In this document: positions 45,379 to 54,120 of the stretch, in pieces
Position numbering within the stretch: the stretch's first letter is position 1
Layout of the letters: each line of letters starts with the position of its first letter
NCBI GenBank assembly: GCA_963742345.1
Contig: CAVULO010000006.1
Coordinates: 62,001-126,000 of the forward strand
DNA from: Pseudolabrys sp963742345
GTDB lineage: Bacteria; Pseudomonadota; Alphaproteobacteria; Rhizobiales; Xanthobacteraceae
DNA length: 64,000 nucleotides
Reading direction: 5' to 3'
Program-made: the position numbers and the translations under genes
The notes under the pieces: generated by a model
The model's database searches: none
Told to the model about the DNA's origin: nothing
The model's input: the letters and a program-made list of their open reading frames with translations, nothing else

Positions 45379-45396
45379 TAGTTTGACATCAAACTA
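45379..45396. promoter_or_regulatory. MarR-type operator candidate
   Basis: TAGTTTGACATCAAACTA: two perfect 8-bp arms around a 2-base centre. It lies in the 152-base gap between divergent dctP and marR, 87 bases before the dctP start codon and 47 before that of marR. TTTGA/TCAAA half-sites fit the short palindromes bound by MarR-family regulators of aromatic catabolism. A perfect TTGACA hexamer lies inside it on the plus strand. Confidence 0.7.
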
Positions 45397-45443
45397 AATG
45401 CCGGAGCGACCGCGGTCGGTCTGCCTCAAAAGAGGAAGTTGCA

Positions 45444-45938
45444 GTGCACGGAACGAACGGCATAGGCAGCCGTCGGCGCGGCAGGAACGGCGAAGGCCTT
45501 GGCGTATCGATTAATTTTGGTCCGCTGGCCTATTGGGTCGGGTTCAACCTGCGCATGGCCCAGGAGGCCGCTTTTCAGGCATTCTCGCGCCGCTCGCAGG
45601 AGATTGGCGAGAGCCCGGGGCGTTTTGCTACTTTGACCCTGATCGCACGCAATCCCGGCATCAGCCAAACCGAATTGTCGCAAGCCAATGGCCGCGACAA
45701 ATCAAGCCTTACCCCGGTCGTTGAAGAACTGGTGCGGCGCGGCCTGGTCGAGCGCAAACGTATGGATAGCGATCGACGCACCTATCGCTTGTCCGTTACG
45801 CGTGCTGGCAAGAAAGTTCTCACCATGATGACGCGCTGCGCACGCCGGCACGAGCGCAATCTCGATCATGTCATCGGCGAGCGCGACCGCAAACGTTTTA
45901 TCCAGATTTTGAAAAAGATCGCCGCCGAGATCGAGTAA
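45444..45938 (+). CDS. MarR family transcriptional regulator
   Basis: 164 residues from a GTG at 45444, with AGAGGAAG just upstream. The winged helix-turn-helix is clear: NPGISQTELSQANGRDKSSLTPVVEELVRRGLVERKR with the wing DSDRRTYRLSVTRAG. Such regulators usually repress and are released by phenolic acids or aryl-CoA esters. The palindrome between it and dctP suggests autoregulation and control of the TRAP genes. Its 3' end faces the thioesterase gene, 19 bases away. Confidence 0.93.
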   Translation: MHGTNGIGSRRRGRNGEGLGVSINFGPLAYWVGFNLRMAQEAAFQAFSRRSQEIGESPGRFATLTLIARNPGISQTELSQANGRDKSSLTPVVEELVRRGLVERKRMDSDRRTYRLSVTRAGKKVLTMMTRCARRHERNLDHVIGERDRKRFIQILKKIAAEIE

Positions 45939-45957
45939 TTTTTCACTTGCCCGCTCC

Positions 45958-46386
45958 TCAGGATGACGAGGACGTATTGAATTTCGCCAAAACTGTCTCG
46001 GGGACTGGATGCGATTTGAGTCGGCCGTTCGCGTCGCGCACGACCCAAACGCGCTTTTCCGAGCATTCGACGCAGGCCTCGCCTTTGAGGCTTAATTGAT
46101 GCTCGACTTCGAAGCTGGAGCGGCCGAATTTTATCGTGCTCTTGACTGCGACATCATCTCCGAAACGAGTCGGCTTTAAAAAGCGCGCATGCGTGTGCAC
46201 GAGCGGGAAGCCGCTGAATTCGAGATTCTTGAACATTTGAAACTTGGTCATTCCGAGCGCCTTCTCGAAAATCAGCGCAGTCGAGGCGTCAAAGATCTCG
46301 AAATAACGGGGATAGAAAATAATGCCGGCAGGGTCGCAATCACCCCACTCGATCCGCACGGTGCGGGTATTGCTAAATTTTGTCAC
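45958..46386 (-). CDS. 4-hydroxybenzoyl-CoA thioesterase family protein
   Basis: 142 residues, single hotdog domain. The catalytic motif IEWGDCDPAGIIFYPRYFEIF places the Asp near residue 18 in the Pseudomonas-type 4HBT position. It hydrolyses an aryl- or acyl-CoA to the free acid in the cytosol. It belongs with the SDR, ligase and crotonase genes on the same strand, and could release 4-hydroxybenzoate- or vanillate-like acids from side-chain shortening. This pathway role is inference. Repeat copy 3 lies between it and the SDR. Confidence 0.9.
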   Translation of the reverse strand: MTKFSNTRTVRIEWGDCDPAGIIFYPRYFEIFDASTALIFEKALGMTKFQMFKNLEFSGFPLVHTHARFLKPTRFGDDVAVKSTIKFGRSSFEVEHQLSLKGEACVECSEKRVWVVRDANGRLKSHPVPETVLAKFNTSSSS

Positions 46387-46402
46387 GACGGGAGGCTTCC
46401 AT

Positions 46403-46494
46403 CCGCTCGACCTGGCGAAAGCGGGGACTTAAGCGTAAAAACGGCAGAGACGATGACTGTTGTGCGAAATTCCCGCTTGCGCGGGAACGAGCGG
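46403..46494. repeat. intergenic palindromic repeat, copy 3 (degenerate)
   Basis: CCGCTCGACCTGGCGAAAGC on the left and TTCCCGCTTGCGCGGGAACG plus AGCGG on the right, in the same arrangement as copies 1 and 2 with an eroded left arm. It sits between the SDR and thioesterase genes. Confidence 0.65.
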
Positions 46495-46522
46495 GGAATG
46501 TTTGAGTCGACGAGGGCATGCG

Positions 46523-47284
46523 TCAGCGGGGTGCCATGCGCAGCGCACCGTCAAGGCGAATGATCTCACCGTTGAGATAAGCATTGTGGACGCAATGGAG
46601 CACAAGCGCTGCAAATTCGCGCGGCTCGCCCATGCGCTTGGGGAACGGGACCGATGCGCCGAGAGAATCCTGCACCTCCTGCGGCAGCGCGCGCAGCATC
46701 GGGGTGCCGAAAATTCCAGGTGCTATCGCCAGCACACGAATACCGAACTGCGCGAATTCGCGCGCTGCCGGCAATGTTAGCGCAGCGACACCGCCCTTCG
46801 ACGAGGAATAAGCGGCCTGTCCAATCTGTCCTTCGAAGGCGGCGACGGATGCGGTGGAGACAATGACGCCGCGTTCGCCGCCGGTCATCGGTTCTGCCGC
46901 CTGCATGGCAGCAGCAACAAGCCGCATCATGTTGAAAGTGCCGATCAGGTTGATGCGAATGACGCGCTCATAGTCAGCGAGCGGCATCGGTCCGTCGCGC
47001 CCGATTATGCGTTTGGCGGGACCAACGCCGGCACAATTGACCAGTACGCGCGCCGGCCCATGCGCGGCAGCGGCTTTTTTCACCGCCGCTTCACCACTGG
47101 CGCTGTCGGCTACGTCGCAGACAATGGCGATACCCTTGATGCTGTCCGCCACTTCGGCGGCGGCTTTTTCGTTGACATCGATGATTGCGACTTTGGCGCC
47201 CGCTGCGGCCAGCGCACGCGCAGTAGCCGCGCCCAAACCCGATCCGCCGCCGGTCACGATGGCGGCCTGTCCTTTGGTTTCCAT
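46523..47284 (-). CDS. short-chain dehydrogenase/reductase (3-hydroxyacyl-CoA dehydrogenase type)
   Basis: 253 residues from the ATG at 47284. Cofactor motif TGGGSGLGAATARALA with Asp in VAIIDVNEK (NAD preference), NCAGVG, the catalytic Ser in VSTASVAAFEGQIGQ and YSSSK. The insert and the APGIFGTPMLRALPQ segment resemble human HSD17B10-like 3-hydroxyacyl-CoA dehydrogenases. In this cluster it could oxidise the 3-hydroxyacyl-CoA made by the crotonase, the beta-oxidation branch of hydroxycinnamate breakdown. It overlaps the ligase stop by one base (TGATG). Confidence 0.9.
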   Translation of the reverse strand: METKGQAAIVTGGGSGLGAATARALAAAGAKVAIIDVNEKAAAEVADSIKGIAIVCDVADSASGEAAVKKAAAAHGPARVLVNCAGVGPAKRIIGRDGPMPLADYERVIRINLIGTFNMMRLVAAAMQAAEPMTGGERGVIVSTASVAAFEGQIGQAAYSSSKGGVAALTLPAAREFAQFGIRVLAIAPGIFGTPMLRALPQEVQDSLGASVPFPKRMGEPREFAALVLHCVHNAYLNGEIIRLDGALRMAPR

Positions 47285-49167
47285 CAACCCTGTCCTTTAA
47301 CCGCGATCGCCTCCGAAGATAAAGGCACCGCATAGAGCTCGTCCACCAGAGTGGCGCGGTTGTTCAACACCGCGCGTTGGTTGATTGAGCCCTTGTCAGT
47401 CATCTCGCCTTTATCCATGGATGGCGGTTCCGCCATCAGGATTGCGCGTTCTACGCGCGTCGAAGAGCCGGGGCTGGCGGCAGCAAGTTTTACCAGTAGC
47501 TCGGCGAATTTTGCGCGCACGGCCGGCGCCCCAACGATCTCGGAAGACGATGCACTGGAGGTGAAACCGCCGAGCTTTCGGCAGGCTTCGATGTCAGGAA
47601 ATATCAGTGCGGCGATGTCGTCGCGGTCCGCGCCGGCAAATACGACATCGCGGACATATGGTGCGAAGTGGTCAACGAAGCGCGCACGCAGAGGCCCGAC
47701 GCTGACCCATGTGCCGGTGGAAAGCTTGAAATCCTCAGCGATACGGCCGTCGAACAAAAGACCTTTACCGGGATCGCCGGCGTCGACAAATTTCAGCGCA
47801 TCCCCAATCTTGTAAAATCCCTCGGTGTCAAAGGCCTCTCGCGTGAGGTGCTCCTGGCGCCAATAGCCGGGTGTAATGTGTGGGCCGCGCAAGCGCGCTT
47901 CCAGTTTGCCGTCGTTCGGCACCAGCTTGAGTTCGACGCCGGGCGCGGGTAGGCCAATATTCCCCGGCCGATCGAAATCCCATGAACAGGCGAGCGCCAG
48001 TGGCGCGGTCTCGGTTGAGCCGAGCGAGGACAGAAAAATAATGCGCTCGCCAGTGGTCTCGACCGCGAGCCGTGTGAGCTCGTCCCAGGTGGTCTGGTTC
48101 AAACCGGCGCCGGCATAAAAGAGCACTTTTAACCGGCTGAAGAAATTTCGACGTAGCGCATCGTCGGCGCGGAAGTGCGCGATCAGCGCTTCGTACCCTT
48201 TGGGAACATTGAAATAGATGGTAGGCGCGATCTCGCGCAGGTTCCGCGCGGTTTTTGGCACGCCTGGCGGCGTCGGATTGCCGTCGTCGATATAGAGCGA
48301 GCCGCCATAGGTGAGCACCATATTGAAATTGTGATTGCTGCCAAAGGTGTGACTCCAGGGCAGCCAATCGACCACGATCGGGGGCTCATCGGCGACGAAG
48401 GTAAAGCCGGACGCGAGCATCGCCTGGTTCGAACACAACATGCGATGGGTATTGATGACGGCCTTCGGATTTCCGGTCGAACCGGAAGTGAACAGGAACT
48501 TGGCGATGCTGTCCGATGTCACCTTTGCATGCGCGGCGGCGATGCCTGCCGCATCTTCCCCGCCAAGGAGATCGGCGAAGAGTGTGGTCCGGCGATCGCC
48601 CAGTGGATTGCGCGTCACGACCAGTTCGATCTCGTCCGGCACGGTTTCGTAAATCGCCCGCGCGAACGGACCACCATCGTTGGCGAACACAAGACCGGGC
48701 GTGAGCAAATCGATGATCGCGCGCAGCTTTCCGAAGTCGCTCGACATTAACGAATAAGCCGGCGAGATCGGCGCGTAGGGAATGCCAACATACATCGCCG
48801 CAAGCCCAAGCAGGGCGTGCTCGATGTCGTTGCCGGACAACACCACGATTGGCTTTTCGGCGGAAAGTCCGCGGCGCAGCAAAGCTGCGCCGATCCGCTT
48901 TACGCTGGACATCACTTGCGAGTAACTGAGTTTGCGCCATTCGCCCTGTGTATCGCGCTGTGCCAGAAATAGGCGGTCCGGCGCGGTTTCGGCCCAGTGT
49001 TGGAGAGGCTGGCTCAGCTTGTCGTGATAAGGCCCAAGTACCTGTGCGGCGCGGATATAGATGATGCCTCCGGCCCGCTGCTCGATCACGGGATCGAGCT
49101 TGCCCAGCCGCACCGGACGCAGCGGCGCAACTGCCTGGTTCCTGATTTCTTGCGCTATGCTCGCCAT
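47284..49167 (-). CDS. feruloyl-CoA synthetase-like acyl-CoA ligase
   Basis: 627 residues, the length of the feruloyl-CoA synthase group. AMP-binding motifs: FLFTSGSTGNPKAVINTH, the central SSLGSTETAP, and GLLFDGRIAEDFKLSTGTWVSVGPLR, which replaces the usual G-R-x-D-x-x-K hinge as in Fcs. The N-terminal GGIIYIRAAQVLGPY and the DWLPWSHTFGSNHNFNMVL segment are characteristic of Fcs. It would make the CoA ester of ferulate, p-coumarate or caffeate, with ATP. It is co-transcribed with the crotonase upstream and the SDR downstream. Confidence 0.88.
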   Translation of the reverse strand: MASIAQEIRNQAVAPLRPVRLGKLDPVIEQRAGGIIYIRAAQVLGPYHDKLSQPLQHWAETAPDRLFLAQRDTQGEWRKLSYSQVMSSVKRIGAALLRRGLSAEKPIVVLSGNDIEHALLGLAAMYVGIPYAPISPAYSLMSSDFGKLRAIIDLLTPGLVFANDGGPFARAIYETVPDEIELVVTRNPLGDRRTTLFADLLGGEDAAGIAAAHAKVTSDSIAKFLFTSGSTGNPKAVINTHRMLCSNQAMLASGFTFVADEPPIVVDWLPWSHTFGSNHNFNMVLTYGGSLYIDDGNPTPPGVPKTARNLREIAPTIYFNVPKGYEALIAHFRADDALRRNFFSRLKVLFYAGAGLNQTTWDELTRLAVETTGERIIFLSSLGSTETAPLALACSWDFDRPGNIGLPAPGVELKLVPNDGKLEARLRGPHITPGYWRQEHLTREAFDTEGFYKIGDALKFVDAGDPGKGLLFDGRIAEDFKLSTGTWVSVGPLRARFVDHFAPYVRDVVFAGADRDDIAALIFPDIEACRKLGGFTSSASSSEIVGAPAVRAKFAELLVKLAAASPGSSTRVERAILMAEPPSMDKGEMTDKGSINQRAVLNNRATLVDELYAVPLSSEAIAVKGQG

Positions 49168-49185
49168 TGGCTTCCGGTATCTCCG

Positions 49186-49983
49186 TCAATTGCGTGTGGT
49201 CTTCGGCGCGCGCTTTGCAAGGAAGTCCTTCAAACGCGATTTTGCATCCGGATCGGCCTGCGCAATCGCCGACATCAAGGCTTCGACCGCGTAGCCACTC
49301 GCCGGATCCATCTCGGCAATGCGCGGCAATGCGTGCATGACCGCAAAATTCGTCAACGGTGCATTTCCGGCAATGCGTTGCGCCAGTTCGAGGCCTTTGG
49401 CGAAGCCCTTGCCGGAGTCGACAAGATACGTGGTCAGACCGATAGCCTGGCCTTCTTCGGCCGAATAGGTGCGCCCCGTCAGCATCATGTCCATCATCCG
49501 CGCCACGCCGATCAGCTGTGGCAACCGCACCGAGCCGCCGCCGCCGACATAGATGCCGCGCGTGCCTTCCGGCAGTGCGTAATAAGCCGAGCGCTCGGCG
49601 ACGCGCACGTGCGTCGCGGCGGCGAGTTCCAAACCGCCGCCGACCACTGCGCCATGCAGCATCGCAACGACCGGCACCTTGCCGAACTGAATTTTTTCGA
49701 AGGCGCGATGCCACAGGCTCGAATGGGCAATACCCTGCGTGACGTCGCGCTCCTCCAGTTCGGACAAGTCGAGACCGGCCGAGAAATTCTCGCCATCGCC
49801 TGCGAGTAACACCGCGCCGATGCCGTCCGGCAACGAGGTGAAGAACTGCTCGATGCCGGCAATCGTCTCGTCATCGAGCGCGTTGCGCTTGTGTGGGCGG
49901 TTGAGGCGCAGAACGGCGACGGCCCCCTCGCGCTCGGCGATGAGCGAGGACGGGAGCCTGATTGCAAGCCGCTCTGTCATCAT
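49186..49983 (-). CDS. crotonase family enoyl-CoA hydratase
   Basis: 265 residues. Oxyanion-hole segments are ENFSAGLDLSEL and LHGAVVGGGLELAAATHVRVAE. The PEGTRGIYVGGGGSVRLPQLIG region replaces the usual PExxxGxxPG. Beside an Fcs-like ligase it is a candidate for feruloyl-CoA hydration, but its sequence is not the standard Ech (hydratase/aldolase) as far as I can judge. It overlaps the DUF3237 stop by 4 bases and ends 18 bases before the ligase start. Confidence 0.88.
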   Translation of the reverse strand: MMTERLAIRLPSSLIAEREGAVAVLRLNRPHKRNALDDETIAGIEQFFTSLPDGIGAVLLAGDGENFSAGLDLSELEERDVTQGIAHSSLWHRAFEKIQFGKVPVVAMLHGAVVGGGLELAAATHVRVAERSAYYALPEGTRGIYVGGGGSVRLPQLIGVARMMDMMLTGRTYSAEEGQAIGLTTYLVDSGKGFAKGLELAQRIAGNAPLTNFAVMHALPRIAEMDPASGYAVEALMSAIAQADPDAKSRLKDFLAKRAPKTTRN

Positions 49984-50432
49984 TCCACCTCGTAGACGTC
50001 CAGCCGCACCGCGCGTGGCTCCCTTTGACCCCGTGCGATGGCCAAAATCCTATTAAGCCAGTCAACCGCAGTATCCGAAGTCTCGAACCGCATCACGGTG
50101 CGGAAATAGTAATGACGGGGGTCGACATTGTCGCCGCGCGTCAGCTTCTCCATAACGTCGGGCGGGCCGTGCCGCAGACCTTCGCTGGTGACCATGATCA
50201 GCGCTCCGGCCTCTGTTTCAATGGTATAGCGCGCCTTTATATCGGCTGCGCCATCGCTGCGAATAATCTGCCAATCGGCGCCGCCTCGAAGGATGCGGCC
50301 GTTTAGCTTCGGTCCGCTCACCTTTCCGCCGAGAATGCCGATCACGCGCCGCTCGCCATAGGGCGTGTGGCCGAGACTGGTGATGGTCTCGAGTTCGGCG
50401 TGAATCGTGAAAATCGGCTGCTTGCCCAGCAT
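49980..50432 (-). CDS. DUF3237 family protein
   Basis: 150 residues from the ATG at 50432, the family length. Pattern: PIFTIHAELETITSLGHTPYG, GERRVIGILGGKVSGPKLNG, RILRGGADWQIIRSDG, YTIETEAGALIMVTSEGLRHG and YYFRTVMRFET. DUF3237 proteins form small beta barrels of unknown activity and often travel with aromatic or CoA-ester genes. The frame stays open upstream to an ATG at 50534, which would share a CATG with the pcaI start, but the added residues (about 34) have no family pattern. First gene of the minus-strand run to the SDR. Confidence 0.85.
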   Translation of the reverse strand: MLGKQPIFTIHAELETITSLGHTPYGERRVIGILGGKVSGPKLNGRILRGGADWQIIRSDGAADIKARYTIETEAGALIMVTSEGLRHGPPDVMEKLTRGDNVDPRHYYFRTVMRFETSDTAVDWLNRILAIARGQREPRAVRLDVYEVE

Positions 50433-50532
50433 AAATGGCGATCCGTTGGAGCCCCAACTTGTCCGGTGACCTCCATTTGACCCTGCCGATGGCCAGCCGT
50501 AAATACGGGATCGCAACCGGGATTCAGTCCAC

Positions 50533-51393
50533 ATGGCGCGTATTTCTTCACTCGCCGAAGCCATCAAATCAGCGGTCCGCGACGGTGATACCGTGGCGCT
50601 CGAGGGCTTCACTCACCTCATTCCTCACGCTGCTGGTCACGAGATCATCCGCCAGGGGCGCAAGCGGCTCACACTGATCCGGATGACGCCCGATCTCGTT
50701 TACGACCAGCTCATCGGCATGGGCTGTGTTTCCAAGCTGGTATTTTCCTGGGGCGGCAATCCCGGCGTTGGCTCTCTGCATCGGCTGCGCGATGCAATCG
50801 AGAACGGCTGGCCCCACAAGCTCGAACTGGAAGAGCATTCTCACGCCGCCATGGCCAATGCCTATGAGGCGGGCGCGGCTGGTCTGCCTTGTGCGATTTT
50901 CCGCGGCTATATCGGCGGCGACCTGCCGAAGGTGAATTCCAAAATCAAACGTGTGAAGTGCCCATTCACCGGTGAAGAGCTGGCCGCGATCCCGGCGCAC
51001 CGGCCCGACGTGGCGGTGATTCATGCCCAGCGCGCTGACAAGGCCGGGAATGTCATGATCGAAGGCGTACTCGGCGTGCAGAAAGAAGCGGTACTCGCTT
51101 CAAAGCGTTCGGTCGTCACCGTCGAAGAGATCGTCGAGGAACTTCCTGAGCGCAGCCTCAACGCGGTGGTTTTGCCGCATTGGGCTGTTGGCCACGTGGT
51201 CGAGGTTCCAGGCGGGGCCTATCCGTCCTATGCGCAAGGCTACTATCCGCGCAACAATGGTTTCTACAAAGAGTGGGACGCGATCTCGCGCGAGCGCGAC
51301 TCGTTCCATGCGTGGATGAAAGAGAATGTGCTGGCGAAAGGCCCGGAAGCTTTCGCGAAATATGCGCGCAAGCATCGGATCGCGGCGGAGTAA
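50533..51393 (+). CDS. pcaI: 3-oxoadipate CoA-transferase subunit A (CatI/GctA-like size)
   Basis: 286 residues. Class I CoA-transferase alpha subunit: VALEGFTHLIPHAAGHEIIRQ near the start, VFSWGGNPGVGSLHRLRDAI, and the RPDVAVIHAQRADKAGN motif. It is longer than classical PcaI (about 230 residues) and matches the CatI/glutaconate-transferase-like size class. With PcaJ it moves CoA from succinyl-CoA to 3-oxoadipate in the beta-ketoadipate pathway. It heads pcaIJFHG and is divergent from the DUF3237 operon; the 100 bases between 50433 and 50532 should hold both promoters. Confidence 0.88.
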   Translation: MARISSLAEAIKSAVRDGDTVALEGFTHLIPHAAGHEIIRQGRKRLTLIRMTPDLVYDQLIGMGCVSKLVFSWGGNPGVGSLHRLRDAIENGWPHKLELEEHSHAAMANAYEAGAAGLPCAIFRGYIGGDLPKVNSKIKRVKCPFTGEELAAIPAHRPDVAVIHAQRADKAGNVMIEGVLGVQKEAVLASKRSVVTVEEIVEELPERSLNAVVLPHWAVGHVVEVPGGAYPSYAQGYYPRNNGFYKEWDAISRERDSFHAWMKENVLAKGPEAFAKYARKHRIAAE

Positions 51394-51398
51394 GAAGC

Positions 51399-52172
51399 AT
51401 GGCCGACTACAAGCCCAACGAGATGATGACGATCGCCGCCGCCCGCGCACTGAAGAACGATGATGTCTGCTTTGTCGGCATCGGCCAACCATCAGCCGCC
51501 TGCAATCTCGCGCGGCTGACACATGCGCCGAACATCACGCTCATTTACGAATCCGGCACACTTGCGACCAAGCCGAATATATTGCCGCTGTCGATCGGCG
51601 ACGGAGAATTATGCGAGACCGCGCTTACGACGGTATCGGTGCCTGAAATGTTTCGGTACTGGCTGCAAGGTGGCCGCATCAAGGTTGGCTTCCTCGGCGG
51701 CGCGCAGATCGACAAATACGCCAATCTCAATACAACGGTCGTTGGTCCTTACGACAAACCAAAGGTTCGCCTGCCCGGCGGCGGCGGCGCGCCGGAGATC
51801 GCCACCTCTTGTGGTGAGATCTTCATCATCATGGCGCAGGGCAAACGCAGTTTCGTCGACAAGCTCGATTTCGTCACTTCGATCGGCCATGTTTCGGGCG
51901 GTGATTCACGAGCCAAGCTTGGCGTGAAGACCAAGGGCCCGACCAAACTCATCACCGACCTGGCCTTGTTCGAGCCGGATCCGGAAACGAAGGAAATGAC
52001 TGTCGTCTCCATTCATCCGGGCGTCACCCGCGAACAGATCCAGGAAAATTCCGGCTGGCCGGTCAAATTCGCGGCCAAGGTCGTGGAAACATTGCCACCA
52101 ACGCAACGCGAGCTCGAGGTGTTGCGCGAGCTTCATGCGCGCACCAACCGCGCGCACGCGGAGGCCGCGTGA
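51399..52172 (+). CDS. pcaJ: 3-oxoadipate CoA-transferase subunit B
   Basis: 257 residues from the ATG at 51399, 5 bases after pcaI. The catalytic Glu lies in ITLIYESGTLATKPN (ESG motif), followed by LPGGGGAPEIATSCGE and the family end HPGVTREQIQENSGW. The size again points to the CatJ/GctB subgroup. It carries the glutamyl-CoA intermediate in the heteromer with subunit A. Its stop overlaps the pcaF ATG by one base (TGATG). Confidence 0.9.
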   Translation: MADYKPNEMMTIAAARALKNDDVCFVGIGQPSAACNLARLTHAPNITLIYESGTLATKPNILPLSIGDGELCETALTTVSVPEMFRYWLQGGRIKVGFLGGAQIDKYANLNTTVVGPYDKPKVRLPGGGGAPEIATSCGEIFIIMAQGKRSFVDKLDFVTSIGHVSGGDSRAKLGVKTKGPTKLITDLALFEPDPETKEMTVVSIHPGVTREQIQENSGWPVKFAAKVVETLPPTQRELEVLRELHARTNRAHAEAA

Positions 52173-53386
52173 TGGCGGGGCGCGATGTCTTTCTTTGCGA
52201 TGCCGTGCGTACACCGATCGGGCGCTATGGTGGCGCGCTCGCCAGGGTGCGGGCCGACGATCTTGCAGCAGTGCCGATCAAGGCGCTGATGGCGCGCAAT
52301 CCGAAGGTCGATTGGGAAAAACTCGACGAGGTCTACTACGGCTGCGCCAACCAGGCTGGCGAGGACAATCGCAACGTTGCGCGCATGGCGCTGTTGCTCG
52401 CCGGTCTTCCGACCAGTGTGCCGGGGGTAACCTTGAACCGGCTTTGCGCCTCGGGCCTGGAAGCGCTCGGTACCGCGGCGCGCGCAATCCGCGCCGGCGA
52501 GATGGAATTTGCGATTGCCGGTGGCGTCGAATCGATGACGCGTGCGCCACTTGTGCAAGGCAAAGCGCAGGAAGCCTTTTCGCGCACGGCAGAAATATAT
52601 GACACGACAATCGGCTGGCGTTTCGTCAATCCGCTGATGAAACAGCAATATGGCGTCGATTCCATGCCTGAAACGGGCGAGAACGTTGCGGAGGAGTTCC
52701 AGGTCAGCCGCGCCGACCAGGACGCCTTTGCGCTGCGTTCGCAGCAGCGTGCCGGCAAGGCAATCGCATCGGGTTTCTTCGCCAAAGAAATCGTTGCGGT
52801 CGAGGTGCCGGGAGGCAAGGCAGGACCAATCAAGGTCGACAAGGACGAGCATCCCCGCCCTGACACTACGCTCGAGCAACTCGCCAAGCTGAAAACTCCA
52901 TTCCGCAATCCGGGTACGGTGACCGCGGGTAACGCCTCCGGCGTCAATGACGGCGCTGCTGCCATTATTGTCGCATCGGAAGCGGCGATGAAAGCGCACG
53001 GCCTCAAGCCCCGTGCCCGTATTCTTGGCATGGCATCGGCGGCGGTGCCGCCGCGCATCATGGGCATCGGGCCGGTACCGGCGACGCAAAAACTAATGGC
53101 GCGCCTCCAGCATAAAATTATCAGCTACGATTTGATCGAGATCAACGAGGCTTTCGCCTCACAATCGCTAGCCTGTTTGCGGCAGCTGGGGCTTGCCGAT
53201 GATGCCGCACACGTCAATCCGCACGGCGGCGCGATCGCGCTCGGTCATCCGCTTGGCATGTCAGGTACTCGTCTGGCGCTGACGGCTGCACACGGTCTTG
53301 AGGAGAGCGGTGGCAAACTCGGGCTTGCCACCATGTGCGTTGGAGTCGGTCAGGGCGTATCGCTTGCGATTGAACGAGTAACCTGA
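52172..53386 (+). CDS. pcaF: 3-oxoadipyl-CoA thiolase
   Basis: 404 residues. Thiolase signatures: VTLNRLCASGLEAL with the nucleophilic Cys, INEAFASQSLACLR, NPHGGAIALGHPLGMSGTR with the catalytic His, and ATMCVGVGQG with the second Cys. Position between pcaJ and pcaH assigns it to the last beta-ketoadipate step, yielding succinyl-CoA and acetyl-CoA. The start is the ATG at 52172; the ORF also offers a GTG three bases earlier. Confidence 0.93.
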   Translation: MAGRDVFLCDAVRTPIGRYGGALARVRADDLAAVPIKALMARNPKVDWEKLDEVYYGCANQAGEDNRNVARMALLLAGLPTSVPGVTLNRLCASGLEALGTAARAIRAGEMEFAIAGGVESMTRAPLVQGKAQEAFSRTAEIYDTTIGWRFVNPLMKQQYGVDSMPETGENVAEEFQVSRADQDAFALRSQQRAGKAIASGFFAKEIVAVEVPGGKAGPIKVDKDEHPRPDTTLEQLAKLKTPFRNPGTVTAGNASGVNDGAAAIIVASEAAMKAHGLKPRARILGMASAAVPPRIMGIGPVPATQKLMARLQHKIISYDLIEINEAFASQSLACLRQLGLADDAAHVNPHGGAIALGHPLGMSGTRLALTAAHGLEESGGKLGLATMCVGVGQGVSLAIERVT

Positions 53387-53412
53387 AAGCGCCGACAATA
53401 AGGGAAACAAGA

Positions 53413-54120
53413 ATGACGCTGGTTTTTCCAAAAGAGAGCTTGAGTGTTTTTCCCAAGCATCTCACGCCTGGCTATCGCAGCACAGTCAAGCGCTCGCCAT
53501 CGAAGCCGCTGATCATCGTGCCGCACACGTTGTCCGAGCTGACCGGCCCGGTTTACGGCCACGACGCAGTCCAGGAGGGCGACGCCGATCTTACAAAACA
53601 GCACAAGGGCGAACCTCTCGGCGAGCGCATCATCGTGCACGGCCACGTCTACGATGAGGACAAGCGGCCACAACCCGACACGCTGGTGGAAATCTGGCAG
53701 GCAAACGCTTGCGGCCGTTATGTACACAATGTCGACCAGCACCCGGCGCCACTCGATCCGAACTTCACGGGGGCAGGGCGTACCGTTACCGACAAGAAGG
53801 GCTACTACCGATTCATCACGGTGAAGCCGGGCGCCTATCCATGGGGCAATCACCACAATGCCTGGCGCCCCAATCACATCCACTTCTCCGTGTTCGGGCA
53901 CTCGTTCCTGTCGCGCCTGGTGACTCAGATGTATTTTCCGGGCGACTGCCTGTTCCCGTTCGACCCGATCTTCAACTCGGTGACGGACGAGAAGGCACGC
54001 CAGCGCATGGTCTCGAGTTTCGATCTGGAAAACACAATTCCCGATTGGGCGCTTTGCTTCCGCTTTGATATCGTGCTCCGGGGTCGCGAAGCCACGCCCC
54101 AAGATACGGATAAGCACTAA
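53413..54120 (+). CDS. pcaH: protocatechuate 3,4-dioxygenase beta subunit
   Basis: 235 residues. Intradiol dioxygenase pattern: LVEIWQANACGRYVHNVDQH with the axial Tyr region, KPGAYPWGNHHNAWRPNHIHF with the equatorial Tyr and the His-X-His iron ligands, and QMYFPGDCLFPFDPIF. It opens protocatechuate between the two hydroxyls with O2 to give beta-carboxy-cis,cis-muconate. The next steps, pcaB, pcaC and pcaD, are not in the window. It is immediately followed by pcaG with no gap. Confidence 0.95.
   Translation: MTLVFPKESLSVFPKHLTPGYRSTVKRSPSKPLIIVPHTLSELTGPVYGHDAVQEGDADLTKQHKGEPLGERIIVHGHVYDEDKRPQPDTLVEIWQANACGRYVHNVDQHPAPLDPNFTGAGRTVTDKKGYYRFITVKPGAYPWGNHHNAWRPNHIHFSVFGHSFLSRLVTQMYFPGDCLFPFDPIFNSVTDEKARQRMVSSFDLENTIPDWALCFRFDIVLRGREATPQDTDKH

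Noticed and set aside
48386..49714. 442-codon open frame on the minus strand over the ligase and crotonase
   Set aside because: It is a shadow frame. The ligase and crotonase motifs are in the other frames.
50433..50534. DUF3237 start at ATG 50534, sharing CATG with the pcaI start
   Set aside because: The extra N-terminal residues do not fit the family, and the internal ATG at 50432 gives the standard length and leaves room for promoters.
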